A model generated the notes under the pieces. That model made no database searches. It was not told where the DNA came from and worked only from the letters and a program-made list of their open reading frames with translations. Below are positions 21,148 to 34,500 of a DNA stretch of 64,000 nucleotides, piece by piece; positions within the stretch are counted from its first letter, which is position 1; every line of letters begins with the position of its first letter. The position numbers and the translations under genes are program-made. This DNA is from Adiantum capillus-veneris (taxonomy: Eukaryota; Streptophyta; Polypodiopsida; Polypodiales; Pteridaceae): positions 52,981,209-53,045,208 of the forward strand of contig CM043971.1 in the NCBI GenBank assembly GCA_014529385.2, in the 5' to 3' direction.

Positions 21148-21894
21148 TGTCATAAAATCTAATATCTAACTAATCCAAATGATTTTCTCATATTAAACCG
21201 ATCATTTAATGTGGGAGAATAAACGAGAACAAGAGTTAGAATATAGACATGTGCTTATGGATCTATCTTAGCAAAGGACCAAAGTCAATGGATTCAAACG
21301 AGAGATGGTTTGTCAAAGAGCATTACTAGCTAATGGAGCTTGAAAAACCTTAGGGTTAGCTTTCATTAAAGACCTCCAAAGGTTAGTGTTAAAAGTCCTT
21401 AGACCTTAGGCAAGCTAGGGCTGAGTTTGAGGTAGAAACCCGGCCCAAGCTTGAGGTGCTTGCTCACTAAGGTGTTTGAGGTGCTTGTCGAGCTTGGTGA
21501 CTAAGGTGCTTAAGGTTCTTGTCATGCTTGCTGACTAAGGTGCTTGAAGTGCTTAAGGTGCTTGAGATGCTTGAAGTCAAACAAAGGCCTAGAAAGAAGG
21601 GGGCGAGCCCCAAAAGGAGGGAATGTGATTGGAAAGTCTCACACTTACCCAAGGGACACCCCTTTCCCTCAAGAGGCTAGTAGGATACATGTCAAGCCCC
21701 TAGCTAGGTTGCCCCCATAGTGTGCCTAAAGACTATTGGTTGATCCTTAGAGAGGTCCAATGAGAATTTAGCTAATCAAATTAATTATTTAAGCATTATT
21801 CAAGCCCTCTCTATCAAAGGGGTAAGGAGGACACTTTAGCTAGGATGAAGGGTCAATCCAAGTAACAAAGGGGGTTAGCTTGAGGGATATACAC

Positions 21895-21980
<86 letters not shown>

Positions 21981-22851
21981 TCTCATGTGTGAAGTGCAAA
22001 GAACTTCATCTCCTTCTCCAAGTTTGTTGAGAAGTTGAGAGCCTACACCAACACTCTTGGCTATGAAATGCAAATCCAACCAAGAGCCATGCTTCAATGC
22101 TATGCTAGCCATCTTCTTCATCTCCATGACTATGATACTATGCTATGCTAAACTCAATGAGTAATGGTAAGAGAGGACAATATTTCTTTCTCGTAAGAAT
22201 GCTTCTTCTTCCTCTTTCCTATCCTCATTCCCTGCTAGCTCTCTCCACCTTCGAAGGTGTTTGAGGTCTTGCGATTGAGGCGCAGGACAAGTTAATGCTT
22301 TCATTTAACTAAGTTACAGGCATAATTGTGGTGCATGAAGCTCTCTATGGTAAGAGAGGACAATATTTCTTTCTCGTAAGAATGCTTCTTCTTCCTCTTC
22401 CCTATCCTCATTCCTTGCTAGCTCTCTCCACCTTCGAAGGTGTTTGAGGTCTTAGGACTGAGGCCCGGGACAAGTTAATGCTTTCATTTAACTAAGTTAC
22501 ATGCATAATTGTGGTGCATGAAGCTCTCTATCTTCATTGCACCATCAAGGTCTCAAGTAACACAAAGCTTGTTTTTTTTGTACCAAGTCTCTCTTTATGG
22601 GAGAAACTATAATACAAAAGCCTTTTGGAGGGGGGACCGGCTCCACATAGATCCGGTCCTCAACTGTTGTCAAGTTCTCTAATTCTCTCTCTTGCAAAGT
22701 ATTGTTCATGCCAAGTTAATTAAGTATAATGGCTATGTTGCTACCTCTAATCAAGTTCACCCTCTATTTTCTCAAAGTATTCTCATAAAAATGCTCACTA
22801 CAATTTTCTTACTTCCGTTATTCTCAATGTTCATAGTCCATTTCCATTACA
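21148..22851 (+). repeat. 3' LTR of gypsy K (1704 bp)
   Basis: Preceded by CAAGAGAGAGTAA (purine tract) and starting TGTCATAAAATC. It is more than twice the 5' LTR. It contains a (CA)n tract of about 85 bp at 21896-21980 and a tandem duplication with a 183-bp period (about 22165-22347 and 22348-22530). Confidence 0.85.
21896..21980. repeat. (CA)n microsatellite
   Basis: About 42 CA units with a single TA interruption, inside the gypsy K 3' LTR. Confidence 0.97.
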
Positions 22852-23400
22852 AGGTGTGTGTGTTGTAATTTCAAAGTTGTAGGTAACTCTCTTTTAAATA
22901 TAAAGAAAAAATCTCATCAAGGCTTTTGGACACTTGTCTTCCTAAAGAGTGATCCTCATCTCATTCAACCAATCAAAATTTTTATTTTAAAAAAGTAATT
23001 GTAGCCAATTCAAACATGTGAAAATTTCGCTGGGCATCACACTACCCTCTTAACAAATCATCATTTCAAGTGCATTATCCTAGTCTTAATGCTCTATAAA
23101 AATTGAGATATTTACTACGAAGAAATTATTGTCAATGCTTTATATACTTACTTTCTAGCGAGTGGTTCGTATCTAATTCACCAATTAAAAAAATTGCTAG
23201 AGTAGAGGAGCCAATTATAAGATGGGCCTTTGTTTAGGAACCCATCTACCCCCAATATATCTACACATGGTTGAATTAGTTTCACTACTTTTCAGTGGAG
23301 TAGTGGTAGCCGTGGCAGCAAGAGTCGCAAGCTCTTGTTGGAGAAATGCTAGATCAAGAACTTTGATTTGCACTCTAGTCTCTCCTCATGACTATTTGAC
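22852..23400. other. Intergenic spacer upstream of FIP2
   Basis: AT-rich sequence with no gene or LTR terminus recognised. Confidence 0.5.
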
Positions 23401-23563
23401 ACCCCCTTGTCAGGTGGGATCGACAGTCCACGATCTCTCGATGATGTGGACTGTCCGTTTATTCCCAAGAATAAAAGGATTTCGATCGGTTCTGCCGCGT
23501 GACTTGAACCCACCACCTCGCACATAGAAGACAACGACTCTCCCATTCAGCTATCGTGCTCCA
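23400..23563 (-). repeat. tRNA-derived SINE-like sequence
   Basis: On the minus strand, TAGCTGAATGGGAGAG (23553-23538) matches a Pol III box A. GGTTCAAGTC (23510-23501) matches box B, with tRNA-like spacing. The putative T-stem and acceptor stem do not pair properly, so it is not a working tRNA. It is either a SINE head or an old tRNA pseudogene. The hairpin at 23422-23455 lies in its body. Confidence 0.5.
23422..23455. repeat. Perfect 10-bp inverted repeat
   Basis: GACAGTCCAC and GTGGACTGTC flank a 14-base loop. It could form a stable hairpin in RNA from either strand. Confidence 0.8.
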
Positions 23564-23605
23564 CTTGGAATGAGGGTGAGAACGTAAAATAATATGTCAA
23601 AAGTG

Positions 23606-23800
23606 ACGGGGTGGGGATCATATGGTGTTCCTTGGAGATCACTTTGGAATCGTCGGATCACACAATGATCACTTTGGAATAGGTGGGGTCACAAGGTGAT
23701 CACATTTCAATTGGGAATTGCACGTGGATCACTTGATGTTCACATCGAGTTTCCTTGGGGTTCACTTCGATCGTGATCACATGATGATCACTTGGGGATT
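23606..23800. repeat. Degenerate GATCAC-rich cluster
   Basis: GATCAC or its variants occur at least nine times in about 190 bp (for example GATCACTTTGGAAT twice), with several palindromic TGATCA words. It looks like an eroded short tandem repeat. Confidence 0.6.
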
Positions 23801-23990
23801 AATTCGCCCATCGGATGGCACAAAACCAATCCCGCCCACCCCCAATTAATAGGGACCATTGATCCCACTTGACGAAAGGGGTATCAAATAATCAGGAGGG
23901 CAGTCTCTCCTTTGGCTAAGGATAGTTGAAGTTACGCCTCTAACCCTACAAGGAATTCATTTAAGCCAAGCTCATGCAAAAAAGGGACCC

Positions 23991-24188
23991 ACGCACCAAC
24001 ACCCTTTGGTCTAGAGCGACTGAACTATTTTAAACTCACCCCAAAAGTGTATGGGAGCTATAGCCAATCAGCCAAGTGGTCGCACTAGGCGGAAGGATAT
24101 CTGTCCCAAAAAGGACTTTCCTTTCGCCGGACGCACCAACACCCTTTGGTCTAGAAAGATTGAACTAATTCAAACTCACCCCAAAAAA
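23991..24188 (+). repeat. Direct repeat pair, about 56 bp each
   Basis: ACGCACCAACACCCTTTGGT and the following 36 bases occur at 23991-24046 and again at 24131-24186 with a few differences. The word AAAAGGGACCCAC borders the pair on each outer side. Confidence 0.75.
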
Positions 24189-24293
24189 GGGACCCACAAA
24201 TGAGTCGTTAAAGTTTAAAAAGTACATAATAGGCGTATCTAGCCTACTTGTTAAGCAGGACTGAAGGCAGCTTTCGCGTCGCGATCCCGCGAC

Positions 24294-24294
24294 G

Positions 24295-24331
<37 letters not shown>
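24294..24331 (+). repeat. (TG)n(AG)n tract just upstream of the FIP2 ATG
   Basis: TG repeats pass into AG repeats ending 41 bp before the start codon, so the tract is probably in the 5' leader or core promoter. GAGA tracts near plant start sites are known BPC-factor targets; whether this one is used is inference. Confidence 0.75.
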
Positions 24332-24332
<1 letters not shown>

Positions 24333-24371
24333 TCTTTTTTACCAATTGCATCCGTTCCCTTATTCTACGAG

Positions 24372-24420
24372 ATGGGCAGCGAGGAGAATCACTTCCCTTC
24401 TGTGGTCAAGCTGAATGTCG
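24372..24420 (+). CDS. FIP2: FIP2 exon 1
   Basis: 49 nt, 16 codons plus one base; ends in L-N-V and the first base of Gly. The donor is GTATGC. Only this ATG gives the L-N-V-G-G motif across the splice. Confidence 0.83.
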
Positions 24421-25453
24421 GTATGCCTCGTTTCTGTCTTTTTTTTCTCTTTAAATGCACAACCTGCAGAGAGGCTCCAAAATTCCACTTTTTGATGTCT
24501 CTTGGACAGTTTGATTCAATCTTCAGGTTTTCATATGTCTTGTATGAAAAAACTGCTTTTGTTAACTCGTCTTTGAGCTTCCCATGAAGTTCACCATATA
24601 GTTTGCCTCAAGGTTCAGGGTTCCACCTTTGTGCTAGGTTGCTAGAACCGTTGCTTGTGCAAGATTTTACTAGGGGTAAAGTAGCATATGGCTAAGTATA
24701 GTGGTCTATACGACTTTGCTGGTCACCCTGATCCACAGGTACCTTGCTTACTCATTTTAGGATCACTCGACTTACTGGGTAGACCTCCTCTTTGCACAAA
24801 ATTGCCCCTATTATCGTTAGTAACATTGTCTGGTTTTTTCAAAATTTTATGCATAATTTTCTTGCAGCTCCTTTAAGTTGGTTTCATCGGTTTATCATTG
24901 TCATGTTGTATGTCTATTTGTCTTTTGAGCTGGCATCAGATGGTCCTGCTTATTGGGCACATCCATGATAATCACTATGCCATCTTTGCATTTGTGAGCT
25001 TGAGTAGATAAAATCCATGGTAATACTCTCCCAAAGTCTAGTTATATTTGACTTATTTGACAAATAATGTATTTCCAAACAAAAGCTTCTAATTTCCTAC
25101 CACAAAGAAGGTCAATAGACATAAGCCTCCACAACCTAAATAGTGGCACAAATGCATAATGCCTTGCATATAGTGGAGTGCGACTCTCTATAAGCAGCTT
25201 CTTGTGCAAAAGGCGTGTCACATAGAGCTTTCCTTGTTAGGAATTATTGTGGGTAAATTAGGGTTGCATTCAATAAGCATAACTTAATCGAAGCTATTAA
25301 AGCACTAATGGGAGTCAGCCCAAATAATGACAACAAGCACGAATTGATTAACTTGTAGTCTAGTACATTTGCTCCTCAAGTTATCACACTATCATAATCC
25401 TTTGTTCTTTCCTTGCGTTAATGAACGTAACTTCACGTTATTGATGGTTCCTT

Positions 25454-25505
<52 letters not shown>

Positions 25506-28500
25506 AGAAGAAGAAGAAGAAGAAGAAGAAGAAGAAGAAGACGCACCAATGGGGTCCCAACCAACCCTCTTGATGTGGTATTTTCTTTAAATGGAATGTA
25601 CACATATGCAATATCTCAATGAAAGACTACTTGATACAATGAAGATGTTGCTGTCAAATAACTCTTGAAATGAAGCATCTCCGGGGCTGAATGGATGATC
25701 AATTAGATCCGCTCGATGTGGGTTGCTGTTAGCGGATAGCCACCATGGGATAGATTTGACACATGCAATGTGAGACGAATCAATTAAAATCACGAGTTTG
25801 GGTTGGGCAATTCATGTGAGGGGTATTAAGACCCTGTAGGTAACATATAAATACTACCTGCCCCCATTGTAATAATCATCTAATTCATTGCCAAGTTGGT
25901 TGGTTTAGACAAACTCTCTCTCTTTTTCTTTCTTTCGTGTATTCTCTCTCTACACTTCTGCATCGTCGACTTTGACATGGTATGCAAGCTTTGCGCTCCG
26001 TGATCAAGGGAGAGCGAGAAGGAGCAGTTTGTCATACAAATGACAGGCTACTACTTCCTTTTGAGAACCCCAACAAGAACAAGAAGCCTCGCACTTCAAT
26101 TGGGCTGAATTCTAACATGATTGTAGCATCATGATTCTTCAGTTGAACCTTGCAAAGATCGGGGTTGTATTATGATCAAGAAGCCTTTATCTTCTTCGAT
26201 CTCTCCACAATTTTATCTCTTCTCAATTGGCCACCAAACTTTGAACTGATGCATGCGCTAAAAAGCAACAACATGGAAGCAGATATGGCGAATGGCACCT
26301 ACTCTTCACTTTTGGGCACACGTCGATGTCATGTACAAGGCTTTGTGCATTAAGTTCACTTTCACATCATGAAGCCTAATGTGATTCTTTTGCTTGGCAT
26401 ACCATGGTTAGACAAATATGATGCCTTGCTCTGATGTCATATTCGTGAGATCTTTTTGACTCATAAGAACAAATAGATCAAACTTGATGTTCAATATAAG
26501 GGCGAGTCCGTCCCTCTTGTAAATGCTTGTACCATTTCCAAATTTAAAATTTTAAAAAATATCTTTTTGTTTACTTGATCTATGTCCAACCCAAGTCTGA
26601 CCAAGTATGCCATATTGTGCTTACAATTCTAACTGTTGCCTTTGTAACACCCACGCATTTTGAGGAAGCCTCATATGCCTTGCTTTTCCATCATTCGAAC
26701 ATTTCCTCTTAAGCAATTATTTTTAGATACGTTGCCTTCCAGTTGCTTTGTATAGCAATAGCTACAACTAGGACATGTCCACAATTGAGATTTTCTTTGT
26801 GAATATGTGCTAGCATCCATATAATTGGGCACCTTCTATTGAGAACACTGTCAATAATGGTGCATTACACCTTAATTCTTAGGAAAAAATGTTACAAATG
26901 GTTCTGGCAAGAAGAGTAGTCTTCTCTTGAAGGATAGGACAAATACTATTTTTCATATTTCTCCAATTCTGACCTCTATCCTCTTTACCGTTTCTCCAAA
27001 TACCCCATGTATTGCATGCTGCAGATGACCTTTTGAGGTCCATTTATATTGCTTGTCACATCATGCCGATGGGACTTGTATTAAGGAATTTGCATTTGAA
27101 ATTTGAGACTCCAAAGTTGCTCATATTAAGGGAAAGAGTTTGTAGCTTTGTTGTAAAGCTCTGATATCTGCTACATCTTATCTTGCATCATTCTATACAC
27201 TATCAAATTATTTGTTTAAACTGTCCTTCACTAGGAGGATGATTTTGTGACACTATAAAGTTTGTGTTTCCATGTGTTACGGTTGTGGAGGCTAAATGAA
27301 CAGTTATATTCCTGGGGAGGATGTTTGGGGGAGAGGGGAGGGTGGGTTCTTTTAATTGCATTTACATAAATTATTTTTTCTCTCAGGGGGTATGCTTTTT
27401 GCAACAACCGTAAATACACTGACACAAAGGGATAACGACTCTATGCTTGCTGCAATGTTTAGCGGACGGCATCGTCTTTGCAAGGATTCAAAGGTATCTT
27501 TAACAATATTGAACTGGATTTTCTTGTATGAAGATTTGGTGTCCTTTTTTTTCTAGAAACCGTACCTTGCCATGATCTAGTCAAGAAGGCTTTCTGAGGG
27601 CTCATTCCTTTCTTAATTCTCAAGAGGACAGGCATCACTTATCAGTGCAATCTTTATTATTTGTGAATCTGACATGGATTTACCAGCAGCTTTTGCTTCC
27701 TGATAATTTTTTCATGTCAATTCAGGGAGTTATATTTATAGACAGAGATGGAACACACTTCCGCCACATACTTAACTGGTTGCGAATGGGTGTTTTGCCA
27801 ACTTTGGACCTGGCCTCCTACCAAGAGTTATTACGAGAAGCAGAGTACTATCAGTTAATTGTATGCATTACGTACCCCATTACTAACTGATGCAAAGTTA
27901 ATAGCGTAAACTTAGTCTGATAAACTAATCTTCTTTTGAATGCCTTTGGATAGACAACTTTGGATTTATAAGATGTTCTTAGGTCTGGCGGTGTTGCAAT
28001 CAGTATAATGAATGTTGGATGGCGTTTGTCTTGTCAGGGATTGATGGAGAGACTCAATGCCATCTTGAATAAAAAAGATGATGAGGAGGAGAAGCCTGAA
28101 TTAACCAGAAAAGAGATACTAAAATGTATACAATCAGAACATGTTCGTCTTAGAGGAGTCAATTTGTCAGGCCAAGATCTTTCAAAGCTGGTAAGATCAT
28201 CAATAATTCTATCTCAACGATAGACCTTATTGGCTAGTACATACTTCAAGCTTCCTAAATTAGTCCAGTTTTTAATGAAGTCCCACTTTATGGCATATGA
28301 GGATGTAATGGCTAGTGGACATGCATGCACAACCCACTTTTGTGTTTGTGAGAGAGAGAGAGAGAGGGAGTGTCTGTGGGAGAGGGAGAGAGAAAACATT
28401 AACCAGTTGCCAAAACCATCCTAGCAAACAAATTGTCACAAACAGGAGTGTATAACAATATCAATGATCTTTTATCACCATGGGAGAAGCCAATGTGAAA

Positions 28501-31500
28501 GAGAGAGGGCGAGAGAGAGAAATAAGATTGACACCGTACTTGGGACAAAAGATGGGCGGGTCCCCGGGACTCCCCTCCCTTCAAAAAGAGTATCTTTAAT
28601 TGTTGGGAAAAGTCTCTATACCAGCAGACTCCGTTCAGATCTCATGATTCCAGATGGTCTCAGGATCCGAGGGCAAAAACCTTAATCTCAGAACCCGTGT
28701 TCCTTACTTAGAATCCTAATCTCCGAAAAGCTAAATCCAATCTTAGGGTATGGTAACCTTTTAGTCCTATCAAAGGTGCAACCGGAAAGGGTGAATCGGG
28801 TGATGGTCTCGTTTGTAACTGCGAGCAAACTTCCTGTCGGGACCTGGCAGCCAATGGATTATGGGTTTATTGTGACAGATCTCCTCGGAAATGTCCTATT
28901 GTGTACCACCCACCGAATGGGCACGGCTAGCCAATCTACAAGTCAACCTGCAGTAGAGGGTGGAGAAGCAGAGGAGAGTGCAAGTGCTAGAGAGAGAATG
29001 AGATTGCAAGGCAAAAAAGTGAAGAGAGGAAACATTGGAGCAATAAAAAAATTCTAGAGAGAGAAAACGGAAGAGATGCACATGAGAGAAGGCTAGAGAG
29101 AGAGTGCGCTCTAGAAGTTATACATAAGACTTCGTTTCGTACAACCTTCGGATTGTATGAGTTTTAGTAATTCCTTTCGGCCTTATTAACGCTCAAGCAA
29201 CTTCATATCGAATGATGTATCAAATCTTTCGTCCTCGTCGACAATTCATAGGAATTTTCTTTGACGATATTTTGGTCTTCTCTCACGCAGACGAAGAGCA
29301 TAAACGACACTTGCAGATTGTGTTCGAAGAATTGCAATAAACTTCAAGTTACTGCTAAGAAGAGTGAATTTTTTCTTAACAGAGATTCACTACTTGGGAC
29401 ACAGTCTCCCATAATCAAGTACGCATGGACCCCGCAAAGGTTCAAGCTATTTCAGATTGGCCACAACCTCTTTCAATTCATGATGTCCGAAGTCTGTTCC
29501 TACTACAAACGTTTTATTCGCCATTTCGCACATGTCGTTGCACCTCTCCATGATCTCAGACAAAGAAAAAGATATCCTTTGTATGGGGGACTAAAGAGAA
29601 GGAAACTTTTGAAAAGCCCAAGTACCTTCTCACTGTAACAAACTTGGACACTCCAAGTCAAGATTCTACCGCGACACAACACAAATTCACTTCAAAACAA
29701 TTCACAATTGATTCGACACGGCCCGACGGAGTTTCGTGCCAAGAGGTATTGGCCCCAAAGACTGGCGCCCCTTTTGGTATTTCTTTTTATATTAATCTTT
29801 GAGCAAAGTACAACTCCCACGGGTGCTCGCTCTCGGATTCTGCGTCCAGATGCTTTGCAGAGGGAGCCCCCCTTGGGTTTATTATAAAGGTTACAAGGGA
29901 TGCTAAAAGCAGAGCCCCAAAAGCTTCAAAATCAAAAGCTTCTTAAAAAATAAAGCAACTTTTCCCAAAAGCTTCACTAAGCAATTGCATAGGATTTCTC
30001 TTGCTTTTTTCCACGTAAATCCAGCTCAAATAACGGGTTTCTGTACAACATGCCACGTCAGCCTGCTTCCGCAGATCTCGGGTTTTGCCGTACGGTGCCA
30101 CGTCAGCATATCTGCGGGTTTTCTGGGAGCTGCAGCAGGGGTGTGTGTGTGTGTGTGTATCACCGCAAGGGCCAGCCACGTCACCAGTTTGTGACATACC
30201 CCCCTCTTGAAAGCATTGTAATCAATCGCCCTCGATTATGCCTGCAAAACAGACAGAGGACATAAACTGTCTTAGCAGACACCGACTGTTAGTACCGACG
30301 CACTAGGAAAACACATCTAGCACATGTACCAATCGACAGTCACATCACAGGACCACTTGACATCACATGACAAATCACATTCAAACTTCATTCGGATCTC
30401 AGACCATGATTAATCGGCAACGTATTTAGCAATCGCATCTAGATCCAGTCCGGACCTCATAGATGCCCGATTAACTAATCCTTATTGCAACCATGTCTAT
30501 TGAGATCTTTCAGACCGAAATGTTGCAGTCATTTCATCTATCGGTTCCTGCACTTAGACAAGTCAAGAACAAATCAGTATCGTATTATTGGGAATTCGAG
30601 TTCATAAAGTCATACATCAGAACACTGTAAGCTCACAGTATCCCTAAAACTCAAAAGAGACATCAGTGACTTCAGTATAAAAAATCGGGGCAATCTGTTG
30701 ACAAAGGAGTGGAGCGACTCCCCTCTTGTGCATACCCATTGCACCAAATTCCGCCCAGTTGAGTTTGCGGTTCTGTTTGGAATAGACTATGCTAAACCAA
30801 ATGCAAAAAATTAAAGGTTCACAATCTGAGGAGTATCTGCTAGGTCCTCCTGCTCCATCCACTTCGCATCCAATGCGGGATAGTTCTCAAATTTAACCAA
30901 GAACCGCCTTATCATTTTACCTTTTACCTTTCTATCTTTATGTGCCAAAATCTGTTTTGGAACAAGTATCTCCTCGTTTTCCTCCACTTCGGGTTGCTCA
31001 TCAGGCTCCCCATCATCGGGCACATCACCTTTAAAAGGTTTCAAGAGACTCACATGAAAAGCATTGTGAATTCTCGAAGCATCGGGAAGCTTCAGTCTAA
31101 AGGAGACATCATCATCTTTTCGGAAATCTGGAAAGGTCCATAGTATCTCATGCTAAGCTTTAGAAAAAGCCGCTCCTTTCCCTTTTTCTTTCTCAGGCGT
31201 GCTTTCTCAAAACGTAAGAGCACCCAATCTTTCTCCTATCAAATCGTGACCATGTCGATCTGCTGCCTTTTTTTATCTTTCCTGAGATTTCTCCAAAGCC
31301 TTCCAGACCAAGTCAAAGTCCCTCGTGAACTGGTCGGCTTCAAAAGAAAATCTCATCTTTCGTGCTAAGGAAGGTTGGAACCTTCGTAGCAAATTCAATA
31401 ATCTCAAATGGCACCTTCCCCATCAAAGAGTTGATCGTGTTATTGTAGGCATATTCCACCAAAGGTAAAAAAAAACCTTTTCCCACGTAGTCTTTTGATC

Positions 31501-34500
31501 CAAAGAAGAAGACTGCAACAAATCCAGTACGATTGAATTTGCAATCTCAGATTGCTCATCTGTCTGCAGGTGGAAAGATGACGAGAACTGCAACCGCGTG
31601 CCAATGTTCTCCCAAATAGCCTTCCAAAACAAACTCGTGAAGGGTCTCTGTCGGAGACAATTGTCTCAGGCATGCCATGTAATCTGAAGATCTAGGCAAC
31701 AAACAGTCTCGCTAAGTGATCCGGCTTGATTGTTTTTTTCACTGGAATGAAATGAGCTTGCTTGCTAAATCTGTCAATAACAGTCCAGATGCCATCGTGC
31801 CCTCGGGAGATCCAAAATGAAATCCATTGCAATACTTTCCAAGAGGCGGGTGGGTATGGGTAAAAACTGTAACAATCCCTGTGCTTTATGCCTGTCAAAC
31901 TTGACTTTTTGGCATACCAAGCAACTGCGTACAAAATCGTCCACGTCCTTCTTGAGTCTCGGCCAAAAGAAGTATCTCTCTACACCTTTCAAGGTGGTAG
32001 CAATGCCGCGGTGACCCGTAAAAGGTGGATAGTGGCATTCGCTTAAAACCTTTTCCCTCAACGGCTGTGTAACGCACAACATTTCTTCATCAAGTAGCTA
32101 TCCCGAATGGAATATCCCGCTACTACCTCCCCATTCCGTATTCGAGTGAAAATATCTGCAAAATCTGTATTTGTGGCATACTGATCGATCATATCCTCGA
32201 AGTTCCTATGATGTATCGTGGAAATAGCCAGAACCAACGGCTTCCGGGACAAAACATTCGCCACCAAGTACATGGACAATTTGGAAGTGAAACTGTGACA
32301 AGATGTTCGCCCACCACATCTGCTTTTCCGATAGCTGCTTCTGTGACAAGAAGTAGCGTAAACTCTGGTGATCTATGAAGACCGTAAAATCGGCTCTGAG
32401 TAGGTAATGCCGCCACCGAGTAAGAGCATGGATAACTGCCAAAATCTGTTTCTCATATATCTGTGCTGTCAATTCCGGCCTTGAGATTAATCGGCTCTCG
32501 TAGGCAATGACATGGCCTTCTTGCATTAAGACCGGACCTAGACTACGACCACAAGCATCACAATATACTTCGAATGACTTTTGCAAATACGGCAAAGTCA
32601 AAACTGGTCTTGTAGTCAATTTCTCTTTCAATGTCTGAAAGGCAGTCACCTCTCTGGGTCCCCACGAGAAAGGGACTCCTTTCTGTGTCAAAATATGCAA
32701 AGGGGAAGCAACCTTTGCAAACTTTCTAATGAACCGCCGGTAGTACGAACATCATGGACATTCTTCAAATCGGACCAATCATGAATAGTCTCTATCTTGG
32801 CCGGATCCATCTGCACTCCTACTGCTGAGACGATGTGTCCCAAAAATTGCATCTCGGGTATAAAAAATTCACTTTTCTTTGCATCAATCACCAACTTGTG
32901 ATCTCGTAATGCCTGAAAGACCTGCAGCAGACGTTCTCTATGTTCTATCTCATCCTTGGAGAAGACAATAATGTCATCAAAGAAAGTGCCCACAAAAGAT
33001 CTGTACTCTCTGAAAATCTTGTCCTTCATTCGGTTAAAGGTCGTTGGAGCATTGGTAAGCCCAAAAGGCATCACCAAAAACTCGAATAAACCGAAGGTCG
33101 TTCGAAAAGCTGTCTTGTAGACATCTCTCGGCGCGATTCGGATTTGATGATATCCGCTCTTCAAATCGATTCTTTTGAAACAAGAGGATCCCTGTAGTCG
33201 GTCGAGAATATCATCGATCCTAGGAATCGGAATCTGTTCTTGATGGTGATTTTGTTGAGAGCTCTATAGTCGATGCACATTCTCCAAGATCCGTCTTTCT
33301 TCAAAACCAACAATTGGAGAGCAGTAAGGTGAAGTACTCGGCTAGATAAAACCCTTTTCCAAGAGGTCTTTCACTTGGTTCATAATCTCTTCATTCTGGG
33401 CTTGGTTCACATAGTAAGGTGGCCGGTTCGGTGGTGTGCTTCCAGGTATCAGATCAATGGTATGATCCTCAGGACGAGCTGGTGGCAACTCGCCTGGCAA
33501 GCCCTCAGAAAAGCAATCCACATGAGTGTGGAGAAAATCTTGGCGTTCTTTTTTCTAGGTCAAAACATATTCGACCTTCAATCATCATTCAATTCTCTCT
33601 AGAAAATCGAGGAAAGAAGCTAAATTTCATCAAGTACAATCTTTGTGCCCTTCATTTGTCAAAGTCGCTTTCTCAGCCTGAGAGTCAACCACGGCATTGT
33701 TCGTATAATACCAAGGGATTTCGAGGAGGACGGGACGATCTCCCAAGGGCATTACGTAGAAGTCCTCGTGCCCTAAACACCCCTGAACATTGCAAACAAA
33801 GTTTGCCAATGATCGGTGTAATGGCATCATCCCGTCCGGGTGCCACTAGAACTGCCTCCGCCTGTGGCCTCAGCCTGTCGGGCATAATCCCAAATCGAGC
33901 CGCCAATTCAAGTGAAAGAAGTTGGCCTTGGCTCCTCCATCAAAGAAAATGAGGGCTTCTTGTTCTTTCACTTTGCCCTAGGAGCGGCAAAGTTTGTACT
34001 TTCGTTCATCTGATTCGGTTCAGGCCCCGCGCAATGTGGTACCAGTTCTATTTTCATCTACCTTTTCTGCCACATTCCTCTGCTGCTCTAGAACTCTTTG
34101 GCCTATCTGCAGGCTGTTCTTGCTGTGCCTTTTTGGGGCACTTTGCGGAGATGTGCCCATGTTCCCCACATCCAAAACACTTCCCCTCTTTGAGATAGTT
34201 AACCCTTTCTCTAAGAGTTTGTCGGGGACGTATATCATTCTTTTCTTTGTTCTAGGAACTCTTTTCTCTTTCTACTTTCATTGTGAAAGGTCTGTTGGGT
34301 TCTCTGAGTCAAGATCTCATCCGTGGGGTAAGTCAAAGTTCCCGACTGTACCACAAAAACCCCGTTTCACATGACCCATGAATTCTTCAAAAGAATGTAA
34401 CTTCTGTTCCAAGCAGTAGTCTCGGATCTCTGTAGGAAGTCCGCAGCAAAACCGCTCAATCTGTTCCTTAAACAAGACCTTCGTAAATGAAGAGGCTGGT

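Larger units (their letters stand above)
10097..22851 (+). mobile_element. Ty3/gypsy element K, complete ends, split by copia L
   Basis: Both LTRs begin TGTCATAAAATCTAAT and end TTTCCATTACA. The 5' LTR is followed by a primer-binding site and the 3' LTR is preceded by a purine tract. Flanks are GGGTG (10092-10096) and AGGTG (22852-22856), a 5-bp duplication with one transition. The order gag, protease, RT, RNase H, integrase, chromodomain-like tail identifies Ty3/gypsy, chromovirus type. Copia L (13925-18770) interrupts it between RT and RNase H. Stops, a degraded protease site and an altered RT active site make it dead. Confidence 0.9.
24421..27386 (+). other. FIP2 intron 1 (2966 bp) with retroelement remnants
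   Basis: Bounded by GTATGC and a pyrimidine-rich TTTTTTCTCTCAG. It contains a microsatellite at 25454-25541, an LTR end with primer-binding site at 25977-25989, and a decayed gypsy gag-pol remnant to about 26560. Nothing coding for the host is seen. Confidence 0.75.

Noticed and set aside
23400-23563. Functional tRNA gene on the minus strand
   Set aside because: Box A and box B are present, but the T-stem and acceptor stem do not pair, so SINE or pseudogene fits better.
33419-33952. Plus-strand 177-codon ORF
   Set aside because: It is antisense to the protease and RT of element B; no domain on the plus strand.
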